A stretch of 64,000 bases of DNA from Vibrio hyugaensis (GTDB lineage: Bacteria; Pseudomonadota; Gammaproteobacteria; Enterobacterales; Vibrionaceae): the NCBI RefSeq assembly GCF_002906655.1, contig NZ_CP025794.1, forward strand, positions 558,001 to 622,000. Reading direction: 5' to 3'. Position numbers and translations under genes: made by a program. The notes beneath the pieces are model-generated. The model was given only the letters and a program-made list of their open reading frames with translations, had not been told where the DNA came from and searched no databases. How positions within the stretch are numbered: the stretch's first letter is position 1; each line of letters opens with the position of its first letter. This document shows positions 8,633 to 17,306 of this stretch, piece by piece.

Positions 8633-9333
8633 TGATGAAATCACTTCCAATTTTAGCAGTAGCACTAATTGCAAATACCGCGTCAGCAATGAATGTAGAC
8701 ACCATGTTATTGGTGGGTGACGAATACGGCAACGGCGTTTTTACGATCTCAAACAACAAGCCAATGACTGAATTTATTCAATCAAACATTACTCAACTGC
8801 AAATAAAAGACGGAGAGCTGACTCGCGTACCATACACTGAGGAAAATTTCTCTGATTGGCGCGTCACTCTGACCCATCCGAAGATGATCGTCGAGTCTGG
8901 GCGCCAGAAACAAGTCGGTGTGCGTTCTCTTTGCGGTAACAAATGTGATTTTAGCGAAGATCAATACTACTTGGTGAGCTTTGAGCCATCGCCATACGAT
9001 CCTGAAGGAAAGATGAAATCCGCAGTAACGATTAACTTTGGCTACCGACCTTTGTTCGTGATCCCTGCTAAAACACAGAAAATCGATTATTCCGTGTCAT
9101 TGTCTGGTGGAAAATTACATATTAACAACACAGGTAACAGCTTTATACGTGCGTATGTAGACCAATGTACTGATGCCGTAAAAGAAGACTGTGAATTTAC
9201 GGCGATGTCGCTATCAGGTAGAGAGCGTGCTTACGAGTTGCCTAAAAACATCGATAAAGACCAAATTGAGGTCACCATCGTCAATCATGACGAAAGCTAC
9301 CGTAAAAAATTGACGTTGAAGGAACGCAAGTAA
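8632..9333 (+). CDS. Periplasmic pilus chaperone
   Basis: 233 residues, signal peptide 1-19 (TASA/M). The N-terminal half has the strand pattern and the NGVFTISNN block expected for a PapD-like Ig fold. The stretch AVTINFGYRPLFVIP in the middle corresponds to the G1/F1 region that donates a strand to subunits in CS1-type chaperones. Length matches that family (about 230-240). Start and stop overlap with its neighbours (ATGA with the usher, TAATG with the tip gene), so the operon is tightly coupled. In CFA/I-type operons the chaperone usually comes first; here it follows the usher. Confidence 0.75.
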   Translation: MMKSLPILAVALIANTASAMNVDTMLLVGDEYGNGVFTISNNKPMTEFIQSNITQLQIKDGELTRVPYTEENFSDWRVTLTHPKMIVESGRQKQVGVRSLCGNKCDFSEDQYYLVSFEPSPYDPEGKMKSAVTINFGYRPLFVIPAKTQKIDYSVSLSGGKLHINNTGNSFIRAYVDQCTDAVKEDCEFTAMSLSGRERAYELPKNIDKDQIEVTIVNHDESYRKKLTLKERK

Positions 9334-10373
9334 TGGTTCGTTCAGCTTATTGGCTTATGCTACTTGCCTCTCCGTTAGCACAAAGCGCTACTCTCAACAT
9401 TATCGTTGAGGGTCAACAGCTACGATTAGACAATGCAATTACGTTAGGTGGTAGCTCGTATACGCTCAGTGATTGGACGGTTGCCAGTGGTCTAGCCCCT
9501 ACCGAGCGTTTTTTGCCGGGCGCTTATCTGGCGAATAAGCCGAATGAAGTGACGTTAACCGGGCCGACTGGTGCAACCATCAATGCACCTATCGCTCTCA
9601 ATGGCGTGCAGTACAACGTGTCATCAAACGCTTATGTACGCAATGACACTCAGCTTATGAGCCCAACATGCACCACTTCTCAGCTATCTGGCAATATCGT
9701 TACCCTTTCCGATAGTAGCGTACAAAACTGCAGTGCAGACTTTTCTTTAGATTACAGCACAGCGGTGACGCCTTTTTACTTTTACAGACCAACATTTGAG
9801 ATGGACACATCTGCATTATTGAATGCACTACAAGGTCAAGATAAAGGCTTGTATACCACGACGATACCTGCGGATGTTCGGTACTACTATCAGTCATCGG
9901 GAGGTGCCCTCACCTACCGCGTGCTTTCAGACGTTTTTACCATCAATATTGATTACGTGCCTAACAGCCTAGAAAGTATTGATGTCTCGGGAGATGGAGT
10001 GTTGGAGCCCGTCTATGACACTGCAAATCACACCGTGTCGGCTGAAACCACATTCAATATTACTGCGATGGGCACATTCAGCACAGGACTATCTATGACT
10101 TTGTTAACTCATGATTTCAAACTCACTTCAAGTACCGGTGAATCGGAAATCCCTTTTAGCATTGAATGTCCATCATCAAACTGTGAAGACCAAATATGGG
10201 TCGAAGATGGTGTGAATAGACTGACAAATGATGAGACAAGTTATGTGGTAGATGCACCGACGAGCACCATCAATTTTGATCTCAATGTGAATTATCAGGA
10301 TATCCCTTCGACAGAGGTTGAGTCTGGCACTTATTCCGGCAGTTTTACTGTGATGTTTGAGGAGCTCTACTAA
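9333..10373 (+). CDS. Pilus tip / minor adhesin subunit
   Basis: 346 residues, signal peptide about 1-18. The size matches CS1-type tip adhesins (CooD/CfaE about 360). An N-terminal half with Cys residues in SPTCTTS and QNCSAD is followed by a second beta-rich domain ending in SGTYSGSFTVMFEELY, which has the alternating pattern of a pilin C-terminal strand. The gene starts on the last base of the chaperone stop (TAATG). Receptor binding is inferred from position and architecture only. Confidence 0.65.
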   Translation: MVRSAYWLMLLASPLAQSATLNIIVEGQQLRLDNAITLGGSSYTLSDWTVASGLAPTERFLPGAYLANKPNEVTLTGPTGATINAPIALNGVQYNVSSNAYVRNDTQLMSPTCTTSQLSGNIVTLSDSSVQNCSADFSLDYSTAVTPFYFYRPTFEMDTSALLNALQGQDKGLYTTTIPADVRYYYQSSGGALTYRVLSDVFTINIDYVPNSLESIDVSGDGVLEPVYDTANHTVSAETTFNITAMGTFSTGLSMTLLTHDFKLTSSTGESEIPFSIECPSSNCEDQIWVEDGVNRLTNDETSYVVDAPTSTINFDLNVNYQDIPSTEVESGTYSGSFTVMFEELY

Positions 10374-11167
10374 TGAAAGAAAGAGCAGTCATCATCGTTC
10401 TGGCTACGAGCCTATCTACTTTTGCGGCTGAACAACCTTCGAATTGGTACGCTGGTGGGACAATCACTCACAACGGAAAAACAGAGACAGGAGAGCCTGA
10501 TTCTTCCTTTGGCGGGTCATTAACGTTGGGTTATCAGCTTTCTCCCACTTGGGCGATAGAAACCTCTACTGGTTTTTACGGTCAACTCGATATCGTCAAG
10601 CCGGGAGAATACCGCGACACAATACAGAACCAGTCTCGATACGCGACCGATTTATCCTTATTAGGCAACGCACCTCTTTCTAAACGCTACAAGCTTTATG
10701 GCGGCTTGGGAGCTATGCGGGAAAGTAATGACTTATCACCTATCGCGCAACTCGGTGTACGCTATGATCTAAGTAAACGTTGGTCGTTTAACTTTGGCTA
10801 TAAGTTTATTTTCAATCAAGCGTCTGAATACAAACTACAGTCTTTAGGCCTTGGCGCTCAGTATCACTTCCAAAAGACCAATATTGATGTTGTAACGCCT
10901 GTTTATAACGACTTTGAAGTCGTATCAAAAATACAAACAAATAAAGCTTCTAAGTCTGAAGTCGCCAAGGAAAAAGCTGAAAACAACATATGTAAGACTG
11001 AGATATACCACGTCAAAAGCGGGGACTGGCTATACAAGATTGCAAGTATACATAATGTCTCTTTTACAGAGCTGAAAACGGCGAACGCTCACTTTGAAGC
11101 ATTCAAAAACATTAACGTAATTTACCCCGAACAAGTGATTAAGATCCCCAACTTACAGTGCCCTTAA
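10373..11167 (+). CDS. OmpA-like beta-barrel protein with C-terminal LysM domain
   Basis: 264 residues, signal peptide about 1-18. Residues 22-167 contain strands with the aromatic/glycine pattern of an eight-stranded OmpA-type barrel (NWYAGGT, GGSLTLGYQLSPTWAIE, YGGLGAM, NFGYKFIF, LGLGAQYHF). A charged linker (170-206) leads to a LysM repeat (211-258: YHVKSGDWLYKIA, VSFTELKTAN, VIYPEQVIKIP). LysM binds peptidoglycan, so the protein probably ties the outer membrane to the wall near the usher. This domain pair is not a standard part of chaperone-usher operons. The gene overlaps the tip gene stop by one base and precedes the right-hand regulator by 3 bases. Confidence 0.75.
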   Translation: MKERAVIIVLATSLSTFAAEQPSNWYAGGTITHNGKTETGEPDSSFGGSLTLGYQLSPTWAIETSTGFYGQLDIVKPGEYRDTIQNQSRYATDLSLLGNAPLSKRYKLYGGLGAMRESNDLSPIAQLGVRYDLSKRWSFNFGYKFIFNQASEYKLQSLGLGAQYHFQKTNIDVVTPVYNDFEVVSKIQTNKASKSEVAKEKAENNICKTEIYHVKSGDWLYKIASIHNVSFTELKTANAHFEAFKNINVIYPEQVIKIPNLQCP

Positions 11168-11170
11168 CCC

Positions 11171-11677
11171 ATGCTGCTTTGCATTAATGAAGACAACCGA
11201 ACTATTGAAGCATACGATGAGTCAAGCCAAAGCTTGCTCAAGTCAGTATCAATGAGTGTCAGTAGTTTAAACATTGCGAAAACTCTATTTAAAGACACCA
11301 ATAGCATTTATAGCCGTGAAGAGTTGATCAACTCAGGATGGCCAGAAAAATCCATCGGCTCAAACTCTCTCAACGTTAGTATTATGAAGTTGCGTAGAAA
11401 ACTCGAAACTATAGACGAACAGATTGAAGTCAAAAGCTATCCATCCCTTGGATACAAATTACTCCTACCTGTCGGAGTCAACGTTGTGTTTGAACAACCG
11501 GGCTGCGACAGTACCCCATTCACTGCTCGCCCAAGCTTGGAGAGAAAACCAAACAAGCAATCACAACAAGACTCAAACCAAACTCAACCTCCTCACATTC
11601 GTTGGGGGGATCTCTTTTTAAGTGTTCTCATTTTGTCGTATAGCGGCGCACTCTATTACTCTTTGTACTTATTATGA
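11171..11677 (+). CDS. ToxR/CadC-like transmembrane winged-helix regulator, right module
   Basis: 168 residues. The winged helix spans about 1-100 and shares key blocks with the left regulator: SREELINSGWP (GWP 56-58), the helix NSLNVSIMKLRRKLE (65-79) and the wing SLGYKLL. A Gln/Asn/Ser-rich linker (about 110-143) leads to a membrane span (146-167) that ends the protein, leaving no extracytoplasmic domain. There is no clear SD, and the gene follows the LysM gene by 3 bases, so it is probably read as part of the pilus operon and translationally coupled. Its location at the operon end suggests feedback: pilus transcription would raise regulator level. Paralogous to 3974-4561. Confidence 0.8.
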   Translation: MLLCINEDNRTIEAYDESSQSLLKSVSMSVSSLNIAKTLFKDTNSIYSREELINSGWPEKSIGSNSLNVSIMKLRRKLETIDEQIEVKSYPSLGYKLLLPVGVNVVFEQPGCDSTPFTARPSLERKPNKQSQQDSNQTQPPHIRWGDLFLSVLILSYSGALYYSLYLL

Positions 11678-12099
11678 ATATCAAACGCACGATTGGCATC
11701 GCAGCTCTCATTGTTGTGATGCCCTTTATCAATGCCACCGGTGGTGATTTTACTGTTTATAGCCCTGCCTCAGAACATCGACTGGAGACACATTTGCAGT
11801 TTGCGCATGGCTTTTATTCATCACTTCAATTCATGCCAAATGACATCATTCGACACGGCTACGGGCTTTATGCCGTCGTTGATGAAACTGTTTTTATGCT
11901 CTCGATAAACAAAAACTACGAGTTCTTAAATAACAATCGGAATGCAGCCGAAACGATTGAGATGAACGCTAAAGATTACTTATCTCAAATCAACGTTGCT
12001 CAGTTCGACGCCAAAAGTAATACTGTTTATCTCAGCAAGAGGTTTGAATATGAAAGACTCGATAATGTCGAGATTTCTGGCCAACTGGGCTTCTGGTAA
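11674..12099 (+). CDS. Small exported protein, right module partner 1
   Basis: 141 residues with a hydrophobic N terminus (about 6-22). The exported part carries the family blocks in order: HGFYSSLQF, RHGYGLYAVVDETVFMLSINKNYEF, DYLSQINV and the terminal EISGQLGFW, which line up with the left partner 1. Its ATG overlaps the regulator stop (ATGA), mirroring the left module, so stoichiometric co-translation is likely. No named family recognised. Confidence 0.7.
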   Translation: MNIKRTIGIAALIVVMPFINATGGDFTVYSPASEHRLETHLQFAHGFYSSLQFMPNDIIRHGYGLYAVVDETVFMLSINKNYEFLNNNRNAAETIEMNAKDYLSQINVAQFDAKSNTVYLSKRFEYERLDNVEISGQLGFW

Positions 12100-12553
12100 A
12101 TTTTCATTTTGGAAGGCTTCAGTGGCTATTGGTCTCTTTGCTATTACAAGCCCATGGCTAAGCTTAGTTGGCTCTAAGTTCTCCATTGACAGCAAACTTA
12201 CGAACCCCAAAAGGACACTCAGTGTTTATGTCAACCATGGTATATTCACCTTCGTCACAACACTGGAGGACGGAACGACAAGGAAAAGTTCCGGTATTCT
12301 AGGCTACAAAAAAAACAGCTTCTACTTTTTAACTTTGAAAACTCAGTATTTGTACATCGCAGATCACTCATCTGCTGCATTTAAAAGAGATCTGATAAAC
12401 GTGAATAACCGTTATTTTGATGTGAGGCTTAAACGCTTGAACGAGCATGATTTTTTGCTGACTTATGATGGAGAGATTGAGTCTGAGGGAGTACAGAGGC
12501 AAATAGCTGGTATAAGAGGCGAGCTAAATTGGCTGGATGAGAAAAAACTCTGA
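12050..12553 (+). CDS. Small membrane-anchored protein, right module partner 2
   Basis: 167 residues from the ATG at 12050, chosen because AGAGG lies 7 bases upstream; the frame is open from 11996. It overlaps partner 1 by 50 bases in another frame. A short cytoplasmic stretch precedes one hydrophobic segment (about 21-40). The exported domain has HGIFTFVTTLEDG, SSGILGYKKNSFYFLTLKTQYLY, a middle KRDLINVNNRYFDVRL and a terminal IRGELNWL, again the family pattern. It ends the pilus transcription unit. No named family recognised. Confidence 0.65.
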   Translation: MKDSIMSRFLANWASGKFSFWKASVAIGLFAITSPWLSLVGSKFSIDSKLTNPKRTLSVYVNHGIFTFVTTLEDGTTRKSSGILGYKKNSFYFLTLKTQYLYIADHSSAAFKRDLINVNNRYFDVRLKRLNEHDFLLTYDGEIESEGVQRQIAGIRGELNWLDEKKL

Positions 12554-12560
12554 ATGTGAA

Positions 12561-12583
12561 TAGGGGCTCAAATAGAGCCCCTA
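12561..12583. terminator. Hairpin between the converging pilus and lipoprotein operons
   Basis: A 9-bp perfect stem TAGGGGCTC/GAGCCCCTA with a 5-base loop sits between two converging stops (12553 and 12591). The T tracts are poor on both sides, so it may act as a weak bidirectional terminator. Confidence 0.5.
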
Positions 12584-12590
12584 GTTAGTA

Positions 12591-14957
12591 TTAGTATTGA
12601 ATATCGAGTGCGTTAATAACCGCTCTGACTCCGCTATTACCATGCGCTCCACCGGACAATCCAAAGTAATAAAAGCTCTCGGTGTCTATGCTTGAACTTT
12701 CCATACTAGCACTCAATGCTAATGACTGATCAGAGTAATCAGTGTTAGTTGCTTGATATATGGATATCATAGAGCCATTTATCACTACTTTGTAGTACAG
12801 TTGTGATAACCCTCGATTTGTTAAAGTCCCTTGAGCTAAAATACCATTTTTATCTTTAAGAACAATCTTACTGCCATAATAGTCAAAGATAAAAGCTAAC
12901 CAACGTTCATCTGTTTGAGGGATCCCCGCATCATCTTTATTATCGGTAGACCACCTGCAATCTCCATACATCGCTTCATCACACGACTCGTATATATTTG
13001 GAGCTTTAGAGCTAACTTGTTGTAAAACGATATTTGTATTCCCAGCAGTCAGTTTATCAGTTGTACTTCTATCTAAGCCAAACTTAATTTCTACATGCTC
13101 GCCAAGTAGCGGTTTCTTAGCTATCGAGGTAATAAATTGACTTATTTCACCTACAGCCACTTTTGTACCTTTATCACTAATAATAGGTTCATATGCCTCA
13201 AGCTCGGTTGTTCCATTAACTTTAGAAACATTCCAGTCATTCGGATTGGTAACATCGAACCCTCCTTCAGCAAAGTTCACCGTTACAAAGTCAACACTAT
13301 CTCTGTATTGCACCATTACGTTGTCTTCATACCCACGAGTAAACTCATAGAACGCCGTAGAGATGCCATTAATATCCGACTTATCTTCTGTTTCACGATC
13401 AGTATTAGAAGCTCCGAAACCACCAACCCCGTCACTGCGAATCCAAAACATAACGTCTTGATATGGGGCGGGGTTTCCATCAGGATCCAATAATGTCGTT
13501 GTGATTTTCCTAGTTGTATTCGTAGAGTCACCAAAATCGTCACTCTCTAAGTTTGTGACCGTAAAATCTTTTGCGTCTCCGTTAAGATATACGCACGTAA
13601 CGTAGCCATAATCTTCATTCGCATTTCCTGAAGATATTTCAGAAGAAGTCAAATCTACTTTTTGTGCATCCGCCTCAGAAAGCCTATCAACTGACCAGTA
13701 CGGTATCTCTGTTGGCCAGTTGTGATTAAAAAATGGAAGTTCAGCTAATAAAGACTCTAGTTCTCTAGTCATTGGTAGCCTTCCACCTCGGGTATAGCAG
13801 TAATTTTTAGCCTGCTCCCAATTCATATAAGCGATTTGAACCCCTCTGGGCCCCACTTCACCACTTTCGATATTGGAGTCAATATAATCAGCATTAACGT
13901 ATTCAGCCATCGCTTCTGACATCGGAGCTGAAAACGTAATTTCAGCCTCAATGACTGCATCTGTAAGAGTAATGTCCTCCCAATCCTGCACCAAGCTAAA
14001 GTCCGGCTCGACTTCAATGTAAACTTGTCCAACATCGTACCCTCCACGTCCATCATTAATGGTGTAAGCCACTTCATGCGCACCAGGCTCTGAAGAACGA
14101 AACGTAAACGTATGCTCAGAAGCAGACGTAATTTCCGTTACTGCGTTGTAAGCTCGGACAGACTCTAGGATCACCGAATCTTCTGCATCAGAGACATACT
14201 CCGTTAGATCAATAGTAACCAGCATATCTTTATCTAACTTGCCTTCTCGGACATAGTTAAGAGCCACTGGCGGCGTATTCTGTGTATCAGAGACGGCAAC
14301 ATCAATCGTTCCAAGTTTAGTAACTGAACCATCCGTCATCGAGTAAGTAATCCTAGAAACTCCAACATCAAAAGGAGTAAAGGTAAGCATATTGTTAGCC
14401 GCATCGCTATCAACGATACCGGCGCCAAGCACAGATGCATCAGACGATAGATAGAACACTGATGTATCAAGTTCCTCGGCTAATTCCTGAGAAAGGTCAA
14501 TCACAACAGGCGTATCAATATCCGTCGTTTCTGCAAGGTTGGGTACTGTGTTATCAGCTGCTGTTTCAGACACAGAAACACGAGCAATTGAGGATTCCTC
14601 ACCAACATAAAGCTCACTATTTTGTGGTGCGACTGTGTATTCGTATTGGCACTCTCCTACTTCGTCAGAGCTAGTCGTAAATGACTGTTTATCAATGGAG
14701 GTAACCTGGCAACTATCTCCTGATATTGAACGCACAGATGTCACCTCCATCGCCGCGTTGACATCATTTGTTGCCAAAACGTCGATAGCAACCTCTTCAC
14801 TCACCAGTCCTTTAGATTGGATAGGAGAATTTTCAATGTTCACTGTCTCAGGAGAGCTTCCTTCAACACTGTTGGATGATGAATCATTACCAGAACCACC
14901 ATTACATGCAGAAAGAAAACACATCACCACTGGAGTTAGTATTAAAGACTTTTTCAT
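12591..14957 (-). CDS. Large surface lipoprotein with Ig-like, lectin-like and LamG-like regions (copy 1)
   Basis: 788 residues. A lipoprotein signal ends in LSAC/N with the acylated Cys at 18, followed by a Gly/Ser/Asn-rich tether. Residues about 50-316 hold three Ig/cadherin-like repeats. About 320-460 is a C-type-lectin/FGE-like segment with W380 EQAKNYC, GGRLP at 391-395, RELESLL and the NHNWP and PYWS blocks. About 465-570 resembles an invasin-type Big_1 domain (LLDPDGNPAPYQDV, SDINGIST). The C-terminal 190 residues look like a concanavalin/LamG sandwich. It is 9 bases downstream of a paralogue and its ATG follows GGGGAACACA. A role in surface binding is inference. Confidence 0.7.
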   Translation of the reverse strand: MKKSLILTPVVMCFLSACNGGSGNDSSSNSVEGSSPETVNIENSPIQSKGLVSEEVAIDVLATNDVNAAMEVTSVRSISGDSCQVTSIDKQSFTTSSDEVGECQYEYTVAPQNSELYVGEESSIARVSVSETAADNTVPNLAETTDIDTPVVIDLSQELAEELDTSVFYLSSDASVLGAGIVDSDAANNMLTFTPFDVGVSRITYSMTDGSVTKLGTIDVAVSDTQNTPPVALNYVREGKLDKDMLVTIDLTEYVSDAEDSVILESVRAYNAVTEITSASEHTFTFRSSEPGAHEVAYTINDGRGGYDVGQVYIEVEPDFSLVQDWEDITLTDAVIEAEITFSAPMSEAMAEYVNADYIDSNIESGEVGPRGVQIAYMNWEQAKNYCYTRGGRLPMTRELESLLAELPFFNHNWPTEIPYWSVDRLSEADAQKVDLTSSEISSGNANEDYGYVTCVYLNGDAKDFTVTNLESDDFGDSTNTTRKITTTLLDPDGNPAPYQDVMFWIRSDGVGGFGASNTDRETEDKSDINGISTAFYEFTRGYEDNVMVQYRDSVDFVTVNFAEGGFDVTNPNDWNVSKVNGTTELEAYEPIISDKGTKVAVGEISQFITSIAKKPLLGEHVEIKFGLDRSTTDKLTAGNTNIVLQQVSSKAPNIYESCDEAMYGDCRWSTDNKDDAGIPQTDERWLAFIFDYYGSKIVLKDKNGILAQGTLTNRGLSQLYYKVVINGSMISIYQATNTDYSDQSLALSASMESSSIDTESFYYFGLSGGAHGNSGVRAVINALDIQY

Positions 14958-14966
14958 TGTGTTCCC

Positions 14967-17306
14967 CTAGTAAGCTGCCATGTGCAGTTCTGAAATACGG
15001 TAGTTTTTTGATGCCTCTGCGTTCTTTCCGCCGATCGATAACCAATAAGGATTGGTCAGATCAACTCCTCCAGTTATGCTAAAAGATCCAGAGGGTTGTG
15101 CAGGTCTGTCTTCGGTGAGAGAGGTATAGACAAAAACCTCTTCCCCTCTTTTATCAAACCAGTAATAACGGTCAGGGTCACGAAAGCTAATATTCGTAGA
15201 ACTAGAAACCTCTCCCCCTTCAAACAGCGAGACTGGTGTGGAACCATAGAGGTTTACATTCAAACCAAATGCCGTCGGTTCTCCTACAGGGTAAGGTCTA
15301 GTGTTTCCTGTTTGTATAACTCCGTCTTGCTCCCAAGAACTCTGATCATTTCCTAGCTGTTGTATCATCACAGCAAACTCACCTCGAGAAGAACTGCTGT
15401 CAGCCGTGACTCGAAATCTAATAACAAAGTTCTCACCATTAAACGGCGTTTCATAAATGTGAAAAAGCTTGCTGTAGCCGACACCTGGCATCAACATCAA
15501 ACCTTGTTCATCCGGCTCGTATATGCCTTTGTTCCAATATTCATCACTGCTCCACAGCGATGGGTCTGTAACATCAATGGCTAGATGATCATCTTCAGGA
15601 ACGAACGGAAACAATTCCTCTGCGGAGCTAACTTCAATTGATACAACCTCCTCAGTGAAAGAGATATCAAAATATGAATCGTTAATAACGCCTAAATCAT
15701 TGGTAGTTAGATGACTAATCGGTTCTCTATTCTGAAATACTCCCCGTTCATAAACTGATTCAAGTGTGACATCAGTAAAAGGAGCAAGGTTGCCATCAGG
15801 ATCAAAGACTTGAACCCTGTAGTCATAGCGATTAGATACCGCTGAACTACTTTCGATCACTGATGAGAAATCCTTAACACCGCCACTAAGATCAACACAC
15901 GTTGTGTACATAGCCACAGTTTTTGACTGGTTGCCAACCAGGCCATCATTCAAGTTAACCGTCGCTGTATTGGTTTCACTGACGTTCTCGGCTGTCCAAT
16001 ACTTCTTACTCGTTGGCCAGTTGTGATTGCTGAACGCACTGGTTTCGTTTGCCATTAGGGTTTCAAGTTCGCGTTGGAGTGGCAAACGACCACCACGCAC
16101 CTTGCAGTATTGACGTGCTTGGGTGAGCGTTTGCATTACCACCTCTGCATCTTTCAAACCATATTCACCATTTTCTGTATAGGTTGAGGTGTAAGACGCA
16201 TTTACGTAGTCTGCATATACTTTTGTCATCGGCGCAAAAAAATGAATCTCTGTATCAATAACTGGATCGTAAGTGACGATGTCTTCCCAATCCTGAATCA
16301 ATGAAAAATCAGGCTCTACTTCGATACGAGCAACCGATGTTGTGTAACCACCCATGTGGTCACTGACGGTATATGCCACATCGTGAGCACCAGGTGTTGT
16401 CGACTCGAACGTAAATTGAGTATTCGTTACGTCGGTTGGCGACGACAATGCGATCGTAGAGTTAAAGTCTTCAACACTGACTAACTGAACGTCATCTCCA
16501 TCCAAATCGGAGACATATGACGCAACATCTATCGTGGTGCTTTCACCAAGTTTAATGAGTTCTTGATGAGCAAATGCATTGGCGGTTGGTGGAGTATTTT
16601 CAGTCAACTCCGAGACAGAAACCGAAATCGTACCTTGCTTGATGGCAGAGTCGCTTTCGTAGCTGTAGAAAATCTCACTTTGCCCTTTTCCTGTCGGAGT
16701 AAATTGAACGCGTTGTGAGTCGAGATAAGTGGCACTTCCGTTGCCAATAACAACCATCTGTTCTTGTAACTCGTAGCTACTATCGGGCATCGAAGCACCT
16801 AACTCCGTTTCAAGGTCAATGACGACTTCTTGATTCTCGGTGGTTGAGGCTGTGATTCTCGGTAACGATGTCGATGCATATGTTGAAGCAGAAGCAACAC
16901 GAACATAAGACTCTGACTGTGCGCTACTGTTCATAGGAGAAACTCGGTATTGATACAGGCAATCTTGCGTTTCATTCGAGCTCACATCAAACGACGTTGA
17001 ACTAGAACTGACGATCTGACAAGCATCGCCTGATAACGACTCGACAGACGTAATCTCAAACTCGCTATCATCGCTTGTATTAACATAACCAGTAACGTTA
17101 ATAGAAGTGCGCTCACCAACAATAGCATTGTTACCAATGTTGGCAGAGAAGATCGCTGTATTGTCGACAGGTGAAGTAATTACCGGATTGTCCGAGCCGC
17201 CCTCACTACCACCATTACACGCAGTAAGAAGTGTTGCGAGGGAGACGCTTGTTAGCAAAGATAGAGATGAATTCCTTTTCAACAGATACATGTTGAACAG
17301 TTTCAT
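14967..17306 (-). CDS. Large surface lipoprotein with Ig-like, lectin-like and LamG-like regions (copy 2)
   Basis: 779 residues from the ATG at 17306; the frame is open from a GTG 9 bases upstream, and an ATG 15 bases downstream is also possible. The lipobox LLTAC/N places the lipidated Cys at 30. Domain order matches copy 1: Ig-like repeats, FSLIQDWEDI, a lectin-like block with QARQYCKVRGGRLPLQRELE and NHNWPTSKKYW, a Big_1-like segment (VFDPDGNLAPFTDV) and a LamG-like C terminus. Identity to copy 1 is high in the lectin block and low in the C-terminal domain, suggesting an old duplication with diverged ligand domains. It is the first gene of the pair. Confidence 0.7.
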   Translation of the reverse strand: MKLFNMYLLKRNSSLSLLTSVSLATLLTACNGGSEGGSDNPVITSPVDNTAIFSANIGNNAIVGERTSINVTGYVNTSDDSEFEITSVESLSGDACQIVSSSSTSFDVSSNETQDCLYQYRVSPMNSSAQSESYVRVASASTYASTSLPRITASTTENQEVVIDLETELGASMPDSSYELQEQMVVIGNGSATYLDSQRVQFTPTGKGQSEIFYSYESDSAIKQGTISVSVSELTENTPPTANAFAHQELIKLGESTTIDVASYVSDLDGDDVQLVSVEDFNSTIALSSPTDVTNTQFTFESTTPGAHDVAYTVSDHMGGYTTSVARIEVEPDFSLIQDWEDIVTYDPVIDTEIHFFAPMTKVYADYVNASYTSTYTENGEYGLKDAEVVMQTLTQARQYCKVRGGRLPLQRELETLMANETSAFSNHNWPTSKKYWTAENVSETNTATVNLNDGLVGNQSKTVAMYTTCVDLSGGVKDFSSVIESSSAVSNRYDYRVQVFDPDGNLAPFTDVTLESVYERGVFQNREPISHLTTNDLGVINDSYFDISFTEEVVSIEVSSAEELFPFVPEDDHLAIDVTDPSLWSSDEYWNKGIYEPDEQGLMLMPGVGYSKLFHIYETPFNGENFVIRFRVTADSSSSRGEFAVMIQQLGNDQSSWEQDGVIQTGNTRPYPVGEPTAFGLNVNLYGSTPVSLFEGGEVSSSTNISFRDPDRYYWFDKRGEEVFVYTSLTEDRPAQPSGSFSITGGVDLTNPYWLSIGGKNAEASKNYRISELHMAAY

